From: Schizochytrium sp. TIO01
Taxonomy: Eukaryota > Sar > Bigyra > Thraustochytrida > Thraustochytriidae
Reading direction: 5' to 3'
Assembly: GCA_004764695.1 (NCBI GenBank)
Contig: SMSO01000006.1
Coordinates: 1,220,859 to 1,284,858, forward strand
Length of the DNA: 64,000 bases
Shown piece after piece: positions 37,401 to 42,442 of this stretch. The notes under the pieces were generated by a model that did no database searches, had not been told where the DNA came from, and saw nothing but the letters and a program-made list of their open reading frames with translations. How positions within the stretch are numbered: the stretch's first letter is position 1; each line of letters opens with the position of its first letter. A program made the translations under genes and the position numbers.

Positions 37401-37565
37401 AACCATCCTCCTGGACTTTTACGCCATGCTCTTCAGGAGTCTCAAGATGCCGAGACTGGTGGACTTGACGTGGAAGCTGCCATGAATTGGGTGTTTGCGG
37501 AAGGTGAACAGTACTTGAATGGACACCTTGAGCTCTACACAGAGACTTGGGGCAGCAATTTTTGA
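16500..37565 (+). CDS. Giant BIRC6/BRUCE-like E2 ubiquitin-conjugating protein with SPRY, ZZ and MIB/HERC2 modules (7021 aa)
   Basis: One uninterrupted frame with no introns. In order: an N-terminal propeller-like region with a BIR-like segment (about 290-378, LAAAGFFYQRG, then SLEHALMAPTSRFV, then NVP) that has lost most zinc ligands; an acidic run (1011-1040); a LamG/concanavalin-like domain (about 1430-1650); SPRY 1 (about 2300-2445, GKWYYEVQL); an acidic run (about 2674-2705); two DQIRQLKGL copies (about 2855 and 2873); two ZZ fingers (about 3384-3427 and 3574-3626); a discoidin/CBM-like segment (about 4607-4717); MIB/HERC2 (about 4791-4859, GPDWKWGVQDGG); SPRY 2 (about 5598-5761); UBC (about 6550-6740) with NPNLYNNGKVCLSLLGTW and catalytic Cys6649; and a UBA/CUE-like end (about 6954-7000). 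The UBC and the sequence after it (YFNEPG, QMRNPAPGF) match the BIRC6 type, an E2/E3 hybrid regulating apoptosis, autophagy and cytokinesis in animals. No HECT domain is seen. Substrates here are unknown. Confidence 0.9.
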   Translation: MSSRDFAMAFEPLVEADGEADPQLILACGQRHIRLLDANNGDKLCDFELPRIGSDDANIDVQVVSLPATRQCFVAYANRVLPIPVPRSGESPVGFIIAMEGLLKALDMSNQTLLRNVDNDYAKPSARNSLQSLFLEASAASFLLECLVAQMRTPTTPLAYRARVRKCRLVEQLAAGLEQVQKEQEITSQSAKMRQWKSIVRLEVPQFSMLHICRTLQPVLEDSSSTALPAIISLMEQLHDLMILPSNFASFFVMSQTEDFNSQHGASTMAQLGMHLERERYYSLCTMHEDDARILSLRTDGSDVRLARLAAAGFFYQRGPTDRNGKFVHFESGVGISLTSALARRVVLSPSLEHALMAPTSRFVLQKITANVPIAESKGSSERIGLFSGQNVQEGNIKENPDKDSISLIRACQDPKTPVLATATYAGRIFLWTVTWNGLKKAFSFDATASVEVVRRSSASSPPVTTSAYLSSSRMMHSSSHSSGFSSPQVPGTRISKLFTGLHATAATPPQSHSFASGSDIYELPLAASTDAQQQSTKIYFPTEVGDEGKTLLASAWNQLSNRTVKDVCIFPKPRRSSKRYFRKHKTPKGQVPSKGFHGPQDLADSDVPNDPMYPSRSGMGSSSSKQLQWWQPYIVVEIQRGPYTGQVGYIIDASDIDPSTVTGHLQIWLHGFEEKLNISIADVKPKTPSIGDPIMVLSSSSGRKDVGKLVSTDGIKGYVKLRRRDTGAIARGRAPYLSLQRLMEADGGKLDKNAVTNRKCHMEKIFKLSPAAELGLEQQEMAVRNEGAAAECMLIVLIKHGEDGEKEGNALALFRRSNSYTELIQVLRLETPAEQVIVVPKNPMVHVVQGSTVSSYRLAFNSENLLVLDPRPLSRFKLPVGDSPLHMSLIHAPDLKFGCSGEDSVSLIPWPTTTATTRRLSVPTGTNVSLPTDTQSTSNPLSSSPLDKDRPLHESGEPGEQLSANENDVPIATSDSHKDPVSPSLSSLPLTNEQPKDVHSSTVVSSGTDDEEDDEDDEDDEDDDEDDDEDDDEDDEDEGLTSSNATPGSEDFHSSNSLVDNTAGTSGAGLASSVAPPLVPFSHSKNRFPSPKSAVAAMAEAPGSELRKVFSASTLTSEIAHMHPPSPRFKQVPSSSSYWLAALCNDGTLLLCPSNLPSTDAAAWKLSLNQNLTTDKPTSSSSSSISQPHHGFSRLSHVTLAKSFFCCSSSVDGELVCARFPAPQIVESDTFSDSAAKDWQIRALHNLETTYEQLQWEHLPFRAFPPQRGRQRIFAVGRSGSMLRWRVQGHLGANGLETDADADDDDEDVLIEGPQVGVSSSDAAAAEGSQMENLSDLAIESSPLLTDETSTAKDEVHTKKQILAKDVIRENKSALTWELELPEPSAVSRLFVHVDLQMRQTTSASPALMFQGNPRGCARVGLRPHLTEEGSYRFLTIEAWVRPDWGDASKSDMPKEQTNTVNDSSQQYIPIVYKSTMGSDGIALPQYELSVSKTGRALFKVWKDDDVVFSTSVLKGVGTSQPELRQGEWHHLAAIVGRSGLELYVDGDLYAASELTRVSIRPDADSNQSPAGSVPQAGPLPLKNGTSGTVAAASVSQSNMGSASSPAYRYGALCIGGDGESRSFRGYLRHVRLWAMSRTQEQVRDWMHHSVGPSVASGRVSAQMTTVNGATSSGIRKEDLRVQVDQDHGGVPRSKVESILSLGESVNLIGCWPCTETGGGGVLPVHQGTVDEASDAVLSDPKAASWVNVQVPLVDYKPSLALSASLVTLSGSNDVLLDRQPLEGCEVSFDLGAHVGTRLSITLYPSPSENLATVTGVSLSLKGRLSTSAARYREHLQAVDNRDLLWIPLTSLSAFWKLCVSGAFTRALVDIATNRRISYAGSDLPSHDNQGEPDNSSLENDLSGDGAISDSQEPVSESMRLGALRLLEYQLQAGVTRCLEFLDGATLERFMRTNFVDAPNSALGAEVAEQGGALLLHLLNACDTEQILTLRGMILDLALQVLGDASDHADTVEGVEQLTALIARCWPVKGTKLFDMAFTSVMEQLCSIGDELDNNRSAHHNMLRTFFTNFSRPLNEPFIPHGRGRGPLLTGDFAETSGSNADGSSGNGWRPFKAPKLAKTEIGSKVHKSQGAAIAAAVNNAANSNNYASLSEGSVAIHSKTSNSSLQVLDGGIEIDKRNKSSKASPKARQTAATISGSQPGDISDSSSVQIKFTNVLHSQKDSIMVLNLGNYCTITNLSAVPFIESLSPWMSGMLTVEAWRSRPPIAGERSLIKADGVEVELYAFSGSFTYDRDGTIGVKSHFPTVVPRNVMLYSGKWYYEVQLVKTSDGVAQIGWADAAFQGSDDDSTGTGDDEHSWAYDGHRQKKWNNGCHSWGNKWSDGFIVGCAADIDNRVLSFSLNGVWARPMGVAFKNINITGGLFPAITGERNFRCQVNFGQKPFVHSIPDGHRPVFDWIKQNKHIVESTGTGKPVTTAESFASQRVSPVVDLTGLSQSSISSDLYAHSQSAPMLSIGRFPGGGPGVGLPPGALNAFSGVSQSTSSSSGSSSTALRARTGVTLIRCAVRGGQTRQADLKDTRFIGQCEARYLRIVFSPHYVIPTIPAMVLYSRAPLPTFQDDISKKGISKLLGQAHGNGEEADVKTGALKPNETNTVLEQILKAHGNVDSSNMELLDHEDEDDDEDAEEDSEEDEEEEDEEEGEDVAAQSAHASAASHLLGQGGAQDDDDDISSYAKLKSFYNQGPSISTPQTTHTDGFEDLTEEDLELANLESQALGMEIAELSVGSSTGAGTGASLHWSKPSQLSIHEDDDSGKAQTKDPDDVKSTNTSSSSTNAANAQWLGTSSSKTQSTTEEDQIRQLKGLLAHKSGYSKDQIRQLKGLISSISISSKPKSSSLSSVSSVAAAAASAADTLSLLTSPKSTSSSSFASDLHAYKKKSFPSTATSNAQALLAHAMAKAATGGYSGSVSGSSSSSKRRSRQGGPDANVTVKLYVEGIRDAVPLVYALPDKLRSTYLMEHKSVAESNFVTTSNEVERARRNLELALERFSGSIGTATGGVWDGIDTSQMTWEAALQELGEDHPLYHAVAAVKTALLDGVLTKLGESEVTRERLDYLHSIIARVVEEERNAQMDRLLANKAATSLPSDTSSTRRFGDHAGEPLPSMVEPVPSFLESVELIRPSRQPTLRVSRWYRMVELLTSLLVRKFPDEMEDNILLMGSEITERRPFLSLPLLHKIFSHFCVHHTCSAEQIRVTGKLVRRGLRALSLYDETASATFVCDVLREHFSIPSIFLGISQAFPERPVFNLLKAIVEGPNATLAVQHLLALLDSVGSSSVNEVLDNFPLVSWTMVLLSHALESEARSLAERAMLPASALAGARAIHPNTVCAVCGATPIVGPRYHSVSLSDYDLCELCEGAGRYPDETHVFLKIPRPLPLPSTADQPRRLPVGPLLPGLRTMLPAEVEAQKQQHQSDIQNQQLEGHQHQSDANSMALDSKLAPTVSGQSGASDIMMTSSKVDADDDNDSSANVASSAGASMIGDLGLDKKHNAELTDSDSDVSDDAGKTTPMETVAGPVHEGTACDGCGMKPIVGIRFKCVNCDEYDLCARCESVQESRRSHFAMHAFVKLRAPLPDESDKTSEALIPEQSLVATLLHPSLYHKVRRAEQELEALTGSRQADAAGTVWLDSDGQSTSAPGSAGKSVSRMTPLSVDGEDPTLIKLARRRSHILNTTGRFGKPSVLNPFHAAALSASESSVLDSPPSRRIRGSRVFAGVHMEFGNAFLVDDDDDRTDDGNAPSSAEDNDALRIILGLITSPALLAPLQLELFLITAKVLEQIAARASTESVKSGFLEQSVFDDLLRRTANLSEPFVHASILRIIETLCSKPGNQSVRAALREKTIAVLSPPPQAPAFVLELLLIALGPTEGESDSLSNGSNVEPLNRATSELPAELKPHPLRRNASVPSDFLPGSGDDRRQRIHSPSVSGEPIRAVDHDAAPLEDLSPSSFLDAGHHQEEERLDSRSVAQILCVFQNSPLRSAPRARAWAFAFRILRKFCEPEAMLLGEGKARLDAAIQSVLTAGAAMVALLESDLVLLVRSLLVCSRGHVHVIFQKGLLDMLVDAFLVASPVNPRLYRRLVLALTESFTTDVDPASGLEEAPLISLVEAVSTAIGTEAHVSTEALAKPDLDLLREVLELVCAPLRKTDEQSDAAAHLRQALLDALTVSREGAPAPVHSLLEWLSDPPQSSENTRVARQRLSEMIVMLLSEVLGRENAAAAPLLEICVSALRDPHAGHPEPVAAVIYALISREAMATHLVLSRASLELGVGNPQDISEGLMLRSRPNNANDSSEEDSIVASRTRARIMASVSHSICQALSTPSGPGAAGGSSGIGSGSSQGALGSSGVSAGNLLARVLSRSQGNSSSRYPGIGYGSKITLPDCLMKRSGGQGAGPGAGPIPFDISSLCMVRQTSGHPSCGNAVQSASAEKVTARLAQLIGASNTSGNLSYGRLGFAMALQSSSSVLSSQKKNQIGLSTGVMGPKMSSLPSGVSKTTMGSGNEIKGSGSMSIALLGNATSKKTSSSKTSAGGSGSSSSKSKAHESSSESRGQAKPVQYVFGRGANEKWSITLELPCDSIVHALELDFHSDVTLGSSSSTSTSSHRPTELPSRIAVETGNAISRMSPSGITSNFPCKAQHDRSVGTATICLAAPVTARFVRIIVFPPPEADFVPSLAPKTLAETTGHSSSSNSTTKAATSLGGQFNIGGFSYGGSYGKDNGKLGNAHPSKTQQTLYTKPLPGDLIVRGPDWKWGVQDGGLGTRGKVLSITSWGGIPGKAVRVKWPSGAINAYRWGYVEHGEAKYDLMHVPKKEPSRQRVVILARLGLYCTTLQPSQARSGLMSVNQRSLALFLELCATACRNFSAVQMELAHSPAAAQLATSLTDYIPGPQTSRHARAIIGMLARHNSELASSLLRNMLGPAHSLTPAHAALAAELCTMRDEGIQGRIRLLWNFVSSSLQRGEQSPMLLPFFQALALAVEQYSISHGGDCLHATSERLSFIFDTSSNASMSDSSSNKDTSLQGFAQAAPEELVSLLIHLARSATASAPAEQAALTLLCSLVRCDSTLRKITMKNLEIMADDVISTIEDGKEFLQQTQAFWGQSGGDDEDLESVGSARSKGSQDGSEPRIGSSGSVGYNKWRGPCSTDIANAQSSLKILGMVCSCHPELVHMCQTVLTRLAAQIVPTMEVVHAVERGDVDSMISSLTSTRGEDSSSSTGGRLASPKRSGVPSTPSGTNHSQGVAIEIEQLLRGEGATGSLLDTPPSTPRGRSLPGSRSRIGLGARRLQGTSNRASFNSRKRVCESLRLLLQKTLGALSDAAKTEVVKSQLGDMGLLEELLNQLIEFDRAKTIAQNERKHLDDLLNHSRVNGSGIVNSSNSNLGRNIALAAQGSSSSGLGHIASSRLSGLDPSSKLSSGDAADVVRLMQESLRDDASNESLALAAASQAALVRVCEAWNECHETALDLMRSCLNLHPGNQTRVADLLVRQIEDNSGSCNFIVKILSEVAVIIPKVVVSMWQPQSVVEEIVNGALIGGSTTTSGRASELEEVSFRLDPDNCGSTISVSDDGMSATQISFEKWGMVRADMEIPSSGVSTWDVSIDTSPKGHIFVGVATANSNLGSYLGNDKHGWGYIGNKGAWHNKHKVKTYGKDFRSGHVVTVVMDMDEGILSFAVNGEDQGIAFDDGLKGKQLFPAFALYQKNDCFTVTNCSMAKVKSSDSSRGALSSASSSGVTDLSMMGSSGDLTSRLRFHRSGPIYTLPASLTVTEMLQLGGISVSQESDENLSDEVKQSRAAATGASISAMSPGSMTSELSLESWDENKPRVIREAPPNNKWGVLVPEGVMLVDHLASFTLSSLVVETELIDLVRISELPDDVRVLDDSALMDLATRNTSRTTAKHSILHKVAEMGGLNKLARLARTRLGLPARSELTDASRTELAGKSVTIETLSNGSVESKAVTWASWLDLVETYFEMSDFNRTFVGDRDCMGLLFVILGVDITGLSEEARARIEPSQQALQDPDGALFNALCKHFANVKGTSAIECRKWAVQNGVLDRALLRIGRIQAEDPRDPLRAVRFEDPFTARIPDGDRKSSMDDSDCSSRPADQTAETPSSSSAYLQKNVISVLKEGSKMKTSSSKSSSSLNTANAAPGGSGSSGGGGKDSDKTLWTPGYGHGSVDTSISDRMREKQQQEKTERTLATMNVLTSFLNMTPTTAANLGDEVWNEVLDILESSCLLRVLMSFLFGNTIKVVLDNVMLYRALLRLVYVMAKHPSLGRVLCPVDGIYRSIEQLMEELEDLIDDLSEEDEAEEGVLLQEETDIAKANWNDCSNSDGASATNLAVGPGEGVGNITPPATVKNSSSTTPTRANVSDHPPLADLNELAFKDLARVVAGTVKEGAHKYQEAQRAEEERKRVELEKLAAEAASSAEGLETQDQPKNSSTDNAAGDGGEVNLDEEETKFMQNLHQMYETALRPELFGNRDMSDEDGRYNHHYRTQIEDDIKGKVSQTRMRRLNRELKALRKSLPLHFNSSIALRVDSKRPFVAQCVIFAPDNTPYDSGCFQFDIYFPPEYPSEPPKMNLMTTGSGQVRFNPNLYNNGKVCLSLLGTWRGGATGSENWTKNSSLWQVLVSIQSAILGSEFPYFNEPGVESQWGTDQGELQKRVHSNGGYERLRVATIQHAMIGQMRNPAPGFETLLQEHFRLKKHHILTTVDRWVEEAKSSDTKGHLKSMTKLVTELREELDKLPTEDVDELYDEREARLQQARAKEQKQLEQARLLEEEKAAASAASAKSDCLDEKEGKSGSSSGIASEEILDSQMNDGTKVFPAASGWTGPMHVSSSSSLSSSVAASNTSANAGGSSKTQDVVQDSDATLSSSDKVHLTDDNAKQDDVDHESGETGAQGASVSEFKAAHDIMMEMFPNHPPGLLRHALQESQDAETGGLDVEAAMNWVFAEGEQYLNGHLELYTETWGSNF

Positions 37566-38102
37566 ACGTAAGTTCTCCCTGATTGCGACGATGTCTCATT
37601 CTCTTCCTTTTTTAAAGCAATGTGGTCTTTTGTGTATGTACCCTGTGGTGCCAGAAAACTGAGCAAAGGATTTTATGAGAGGCAAATAATTAGACTAGCA
37701 AGATCTGTTTTGACTTAAAATATGAACTGATCATTGAATGTTAAAAAAATCAACACACCAATATATAGAAACTAAGTAGGAAATTAGTCGAACAAGATAG
37801 ACTTGCCTAGTTTGAAGGGACACTAGGTGAAGGAACAGTCTGAGAGGGCTTCAAAACATTTCCTAAGAAATAATATCAACAAGATTGAGCAGTAAGGATG
37901 ACCCGAGGAAAAAAAGCATACAGATGAGGGACATCAATTGACATTGAATTAGATATGTGGTTTCTCATATCCGTGATTGACGGGTTCTCGTGTGGAAAAG
38001 AATCAATCATCACAATGCTTAGACCATTTTAGCACTGGATTGAGGAAAGGCTCTAATAGATCATTTTGATGTGGATACTGCGTTCGCACGTGGCCGTTAA
38101 GT
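37566..38102. other. Convergent intergenic region giant E2 / tubby gene
   Basis: About 0.5 kb of AT-rich sequence between two 3' ends, presumably 3' UTRs and polyadenylation regions. No gene or repeat recognised. Confidence 0.3.
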
Positions 38103-39241
38103 TTATTTTTTAGGTTTTGCAGTGAAGCCATAGGCGCTGAGTGCGATGCCAAATGCCTGCATTGCAGACATTGGGTACTGAAAATCAACATTGAATCGGC
38201 CAGAATCTGCTTTGCCAAGCTGAAAAATCAAACCACCGTTTGCATCATTAAGCATGAAGTTCTTTGAGGAGGCCATAAGCACGCGACGGTTACGGAATTT
38301 AAGAACGAGGCTTCCGATTTCGCTACTCCATACAGGTAATTTTGTAAATAAAGGAATGCAATCCTCATTGGAGACTGCGCTGGAAATAGTTTTGGCATCG
38401 TTCGATGTGGGCGTAGAGAACTTCTTGGGCATGTTCATTTTGTTTGCTTTAGGGCCACCTTGTTGCCAAGAAATAGATGTGGATTGAAAGTGCTCATCTC
38501 TGCCTTCATTTTCAGTGTCGTCCTTGGATTCATCTTCGTAAGTGCTTACGCTTGTATGATTAATATGGTATTCGTCCTTCTCACAGGCTTGATTTTGCTC
38601 TGATATAGAGGTATGAGAGCTTCGTATTTTCTGGTACATTTTAGTGGCGTCATCAGACGCCATTGTGCGAGGGCACCACACCACACGTTCAGTTTCGTTG
38701 ACAAGGGCAGGAAGCTGGGCGGTAAGGTATCGTGCTTCAATATGGTTCCTGTAATAATTCGTGTGGCATGCTTGACTTTTGCAAGTATCTGACGATCTTT
38801 AATTGTATCTGTAGAGAAGGCATCGCATCTAAATTTGTGAAGCATATGATCGCAAAGCTCGCAAGAGGTGCTTCGTAAAGTGTAGCTTTTATGGCAGGCA
38901 TCAAGGCGTAAAACGCCACAACACCGCTTTGATTCTGTTAAATCACCCGATGCATCAAAAGTCATAGGAAAATCTTCGTATTGTGAAATGTAATAGTCGC
39001 TGCCGATGCGCGTGGCAGTGAGTAGAAGTTCTCCAGAATAATCATCGTACATTGCAAACCGAGATTTATCTTCACTGATAATGAAGCACTCTTGCCAATT
39101 CTCCGTTTTCAAAGCTGGACTAGCACACTTGTTCGATAGGACATCACGACAAGCACCTAGCTCGAGCATTTCGAGCTCATCAATAGCCCCAGGCTCAGAG
39201 CTGGCATGTGCCATCTTGGTGATGTTAGCAAACATACTCAT
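38103..39241 (-). CDS. Tubby C-terminal-domain protein (two exons proposed)
   Basis: Two overlapping minus-strand frames each carry half of a tubby domain. The first half (from ATG 39241) has ECFIISEDKSRFAMYDDYSG, LLLTATRIGSDYYIS and a GVLRLDACHKSYTLRS strand corresponding to the family's GKLRSN..GTKFT.YD. The second half has LPVWSSEIGSLVLKF, VLMASSKNFML and the signature end FQYPMSAMQAFGIALSAYGF. Removing a 62-base intron, complement(38715..38776), joins them in phase as RQILAK|LPALVNE with CPRTM in the place of GPRKM, giving 358 residues. The donor is a weak GTCAAG, so a frameshift or pseudogene cannot be excluded. About 90 disordered residues (about 180-270) are inserted before the last strands. 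Tubby proteins bind PI(4,5)P2 and in ciliated cells carry membrane cargo to cilia; that role here is inference. Confidence 0.8.
38715..38776 (-). other. Proposed tubby-gene intron (62 bases, weak donor)
   Basis: Donor GTCAAG and acceptor CCGCCCAG on the minus strand. It is proposed because it is the only GT-AG pair found by eye that links the two tubby half-frames in phase (phase 0) while keeping conserved residues on both sides. It is much shorter than the 148-339 base introns elsewhere in the window. Confidence 0.45.
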
Positions 39242-42030
39242 CGCTGCAGGCTGCTGCCTTCACTATGTGTTAATTTGAGGCAAGGCTTTGCCAAGTGTCT
39301 CGTGGCACCAAGCAATATGCGTTCTGCCAATGTAGCTTTGCTGGGCGCCTGAGTCAACGCTGAAATAGGCGTGCTTAGTTTGACTACTTGCCCAGGCTTA
39401 GCCTTTCGTATCGTCGTTGTGACGAAATGAAGTTCGGGTTTGCTGATTGAATAAGAGGAGAAAGGGACATGATGATCAATCTCACTCAATCAACTTTGGA
39501 GGAGGGCTGGTTGCCCTAGATCAATCAATGTCAAGCACATTGGATTCCTACTACTATGAAACTAATGAGCTACTATATAATTCTTTAAAGTACCTAGGAG
39601 CGCGTAATTTTGGAAGGTTACGAGTAACAAGGAGAGCACTGACATTTAATATTCGCCGCGGATGCGCTCTGCGCGCGCGAGAGTCCATCTCGATGACTGT
39701 AACGGTGTGCACTCCCTCGATTTTCGAGAGTGCGCGCGCACTCCTCATAGGGTTTAGTATAACCGGTTAAATAGGGTCTGTGATGTAATCTCTGAACGGA
39801 TCTTCTCTAAGTTAGTTTTTCTGTGCTTTTTTTTTTTCTTTCCTTTCTTTCCTATTTCCTGTCCATTTTATCGTCTTGCAAGATTGCCTCCCTCTTATTC
39901 ATGTGACATTCTTTGATGCGCCATGAATCTGAAGACACCAGACCATGGTGTTGCGTTCGTCTTAGCGTACATGATGTGCAGCTTTTATAATAATAGACGT
40001 AGGTGGCACTGTAATTCGAAGCAAATGTTCGAATTCCTATACCGATGATAGTCTTGAAAGTAACAGCACAGTGTACCTGCTATTTACGTAGATTCGCACT
40101 GAGATCCACAATAGTCCGCGCTGGTTGCAGATGGATCGCCGCGCCAATTTTAAGAAGGTAATTACTCACTATCAGGGCTACTTCAACGGGGCGAGGGAGC
40201 TTCCGCGCGAGAAGCTAACTTGACACGTCACACAGTTTGGCCTCTCCCGAGTTATCCTGCCCGAGCTTGGACCTAGCTCCGGCCGATGTTCTTGTTGTAG
40301 CGCCAACCCATTCTGAAGGCAACGGGCGGCTCAAATGAAGTCACGAATTAGAACTTGCTTGTATTCTTAAATACCTACCTCATGATCGGTGGCGGCTCAT
40401 GAAAAGACCAAGTCGGCTCATGTTGCCAAAGACCATGATGGGTCTGATTTATACATACTGTTATGCATAGGTTGCCTCATTGATATGAGAGATATGCTTT
40501 GACCTTAACTTCAAGCCCGTACATGTGAAAGAATCGATAGGCTTGATAGATGGAAGAGTAAAAGCAGTAGATAGTTGTACTTACATACCTTCCTACCGAC
40601 TGACGGGGAATTAGAGTGGGACACGCTCGCAACTCCGGGACTCTATGATCGAGCATTTGCGTTTTCTACGACTTCGCAGAAGAACCCTAGTCAGTTTCTT
40701 CTTATGCTTGGCAAGTAAGTAAACGCACGTGGGCGCTTCAATCCATACTTTACCCGGTGGTATCGCTTTCAAGATGGCTCTTCAAGAGCCCTGCGCTGTT
40801 CCCTGAATCAAGATTGCCCCAACATTTTAGAGTTCGGCCACGGCTGCGACAACATCGTGTTCCGCGAAAAAGCTGGTGTGTGAAAAAGGCGATCTTGGTC
40901 TTCGACATCAACATTGCTGGAACGTATTCCTTGCATATTTATTTGTGTCTCTCCGATGAATACGCACTCCCCTGCAAAAATCTAGATCTCCAATACCGGT
41001 ATCCGAGCTTACCCATCATTTTTGTGAACCTTGGTTTATAGAAGATGATGCAATCAATCAATCAATCAATCCATCCTCACGATCCCTCGCGGTTTGTTAC
41101 ATTATCATCTAAAGGAAACCGACCTTTGGGGGCCAAACAACCTTAGGCGTGGACCATTTTTGTTTTAACATACGATGTTGGTGTTCAATTTGTTGATGAT
41201 GTTGCGGTAGTTTTCGTCGTCGTCGTCGTCGTCCTTGATGCAATTTTAATAATTGTAATGGAAAAATAAATATGCTAAACGTGGTGAGTTAGCTTTGATG
41301 AGTCCATCTGAAAAGCCCTCCTTTTTGACCCCGTGTCACAGGTACGAAGGCACTGCTTCGGCACTCAGAAAAACCTACGGTAATTAAAAAAAAAAAGAGT
41401 ACCAGAAGCATTGTCTCAATTTCCTTGTTCGCAAGAGAATCTCTCAACGCATGTCCATATCCAAGTCATTTCACCCTTTACAACGCCCAGCCAGCAATCT
41501 CGCTCGTCCCTCAATCGGGACCTTCATGAGACTCTCTAGATTGTCAGTTCTTGATTCACTTCCATGCAGCTAGCTCTAACTCAGGACCTTCAACTCGCGA
41601 GGCACAGTTCTCGTACCTTTGCGCGAAACCCTCGCAACCCCGTTTCATAACCTCCCCGCAACCCCCGCCTAGCCTGCGCTCCACCTTATCCTACAAGTTT
41701 ACTATGGCGGCATGGTCAAACTGAGGACGCTCCAACCTTTGCTGGGAGCAGGCGTGAAACCCGCGGGAGCGCATTCTTTGTGACTGTACGCGGGCCTTAG
41801 GCATCACAAATTTGTATTGGCGAAGGCAGATTTGTGCAGCGGTCGCCATCCATCAATGAATGCATTTTGCAATCATGGAGGCACCAGAATTAGCCATAGG
41901 TATCCATCCAAGATGTGGCCCTTTCGCTGCAACAGACCTCCACATTACCTTCGACAGTAAGAATTTTATAAAAGCAAACAATAAAAAAGCAAACAAAATC
42001 ATTCTTTTCTAATTAATACTTCAATCATGA

Positions 42031-42080
42031 AAAACAAACAAACAAACAAACAAACAAACAAACAAACAAAAACAAAACAA
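42031..42080 (+). repeat. (AAAC)n microsatellite
   Basis: About ten near-perfect AAAC units followed by degenerate AAAAC units. Confidence 0.9.
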
Positions 42081-42408
42081 TTGCTGATTCTTATTCATGA
42101 GAAAGGGAGAAGATCATTTTAAAACACACACTCACACACTTGGCGCCACCGTGTGTCTTGTGCTGTTGCAGGTTTTTCTTTCTATTTTAAAACAGATAAG
42201 CAAGCCTGAGGTGAGAAGAGGAGGGTTTTTAGAATTAATTGAAGAAACAATTGCTTTTTAACGAATGAGAGAAACAAGAAGAAGAAAACCGCACTATTCA
42301 AGTTCTCCTATCAATCAAAAGCACTCTTTTGGTGATTTCATGGCGAACTGGGTCTATCTATACCCGCCACCGCTCTTACCGTCTCCCTAGAGAGTGCTAC
42401 CTCAAATG

Positions 42409-42442
42409 AAGAAATGAAATGAAATGTAATGTAATGTAATGA
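42409..42442 (+). repeat. Pentanucleotide (GAAAT)n-(GTAAT)n
   Basis: Two or three gaaat units change into gtaat units by a single-base difference, another case of a unit switching inside one array. Confidence 0.75.

Noticed and set aside
39238-39489. Minus-strand frame ending in a stop overlapping the tubby ATG (possible uORF)
   Set aside because: It has no in-frame ATG, starting only at TTG, and no intron joins it cleanly to the tubby frame.
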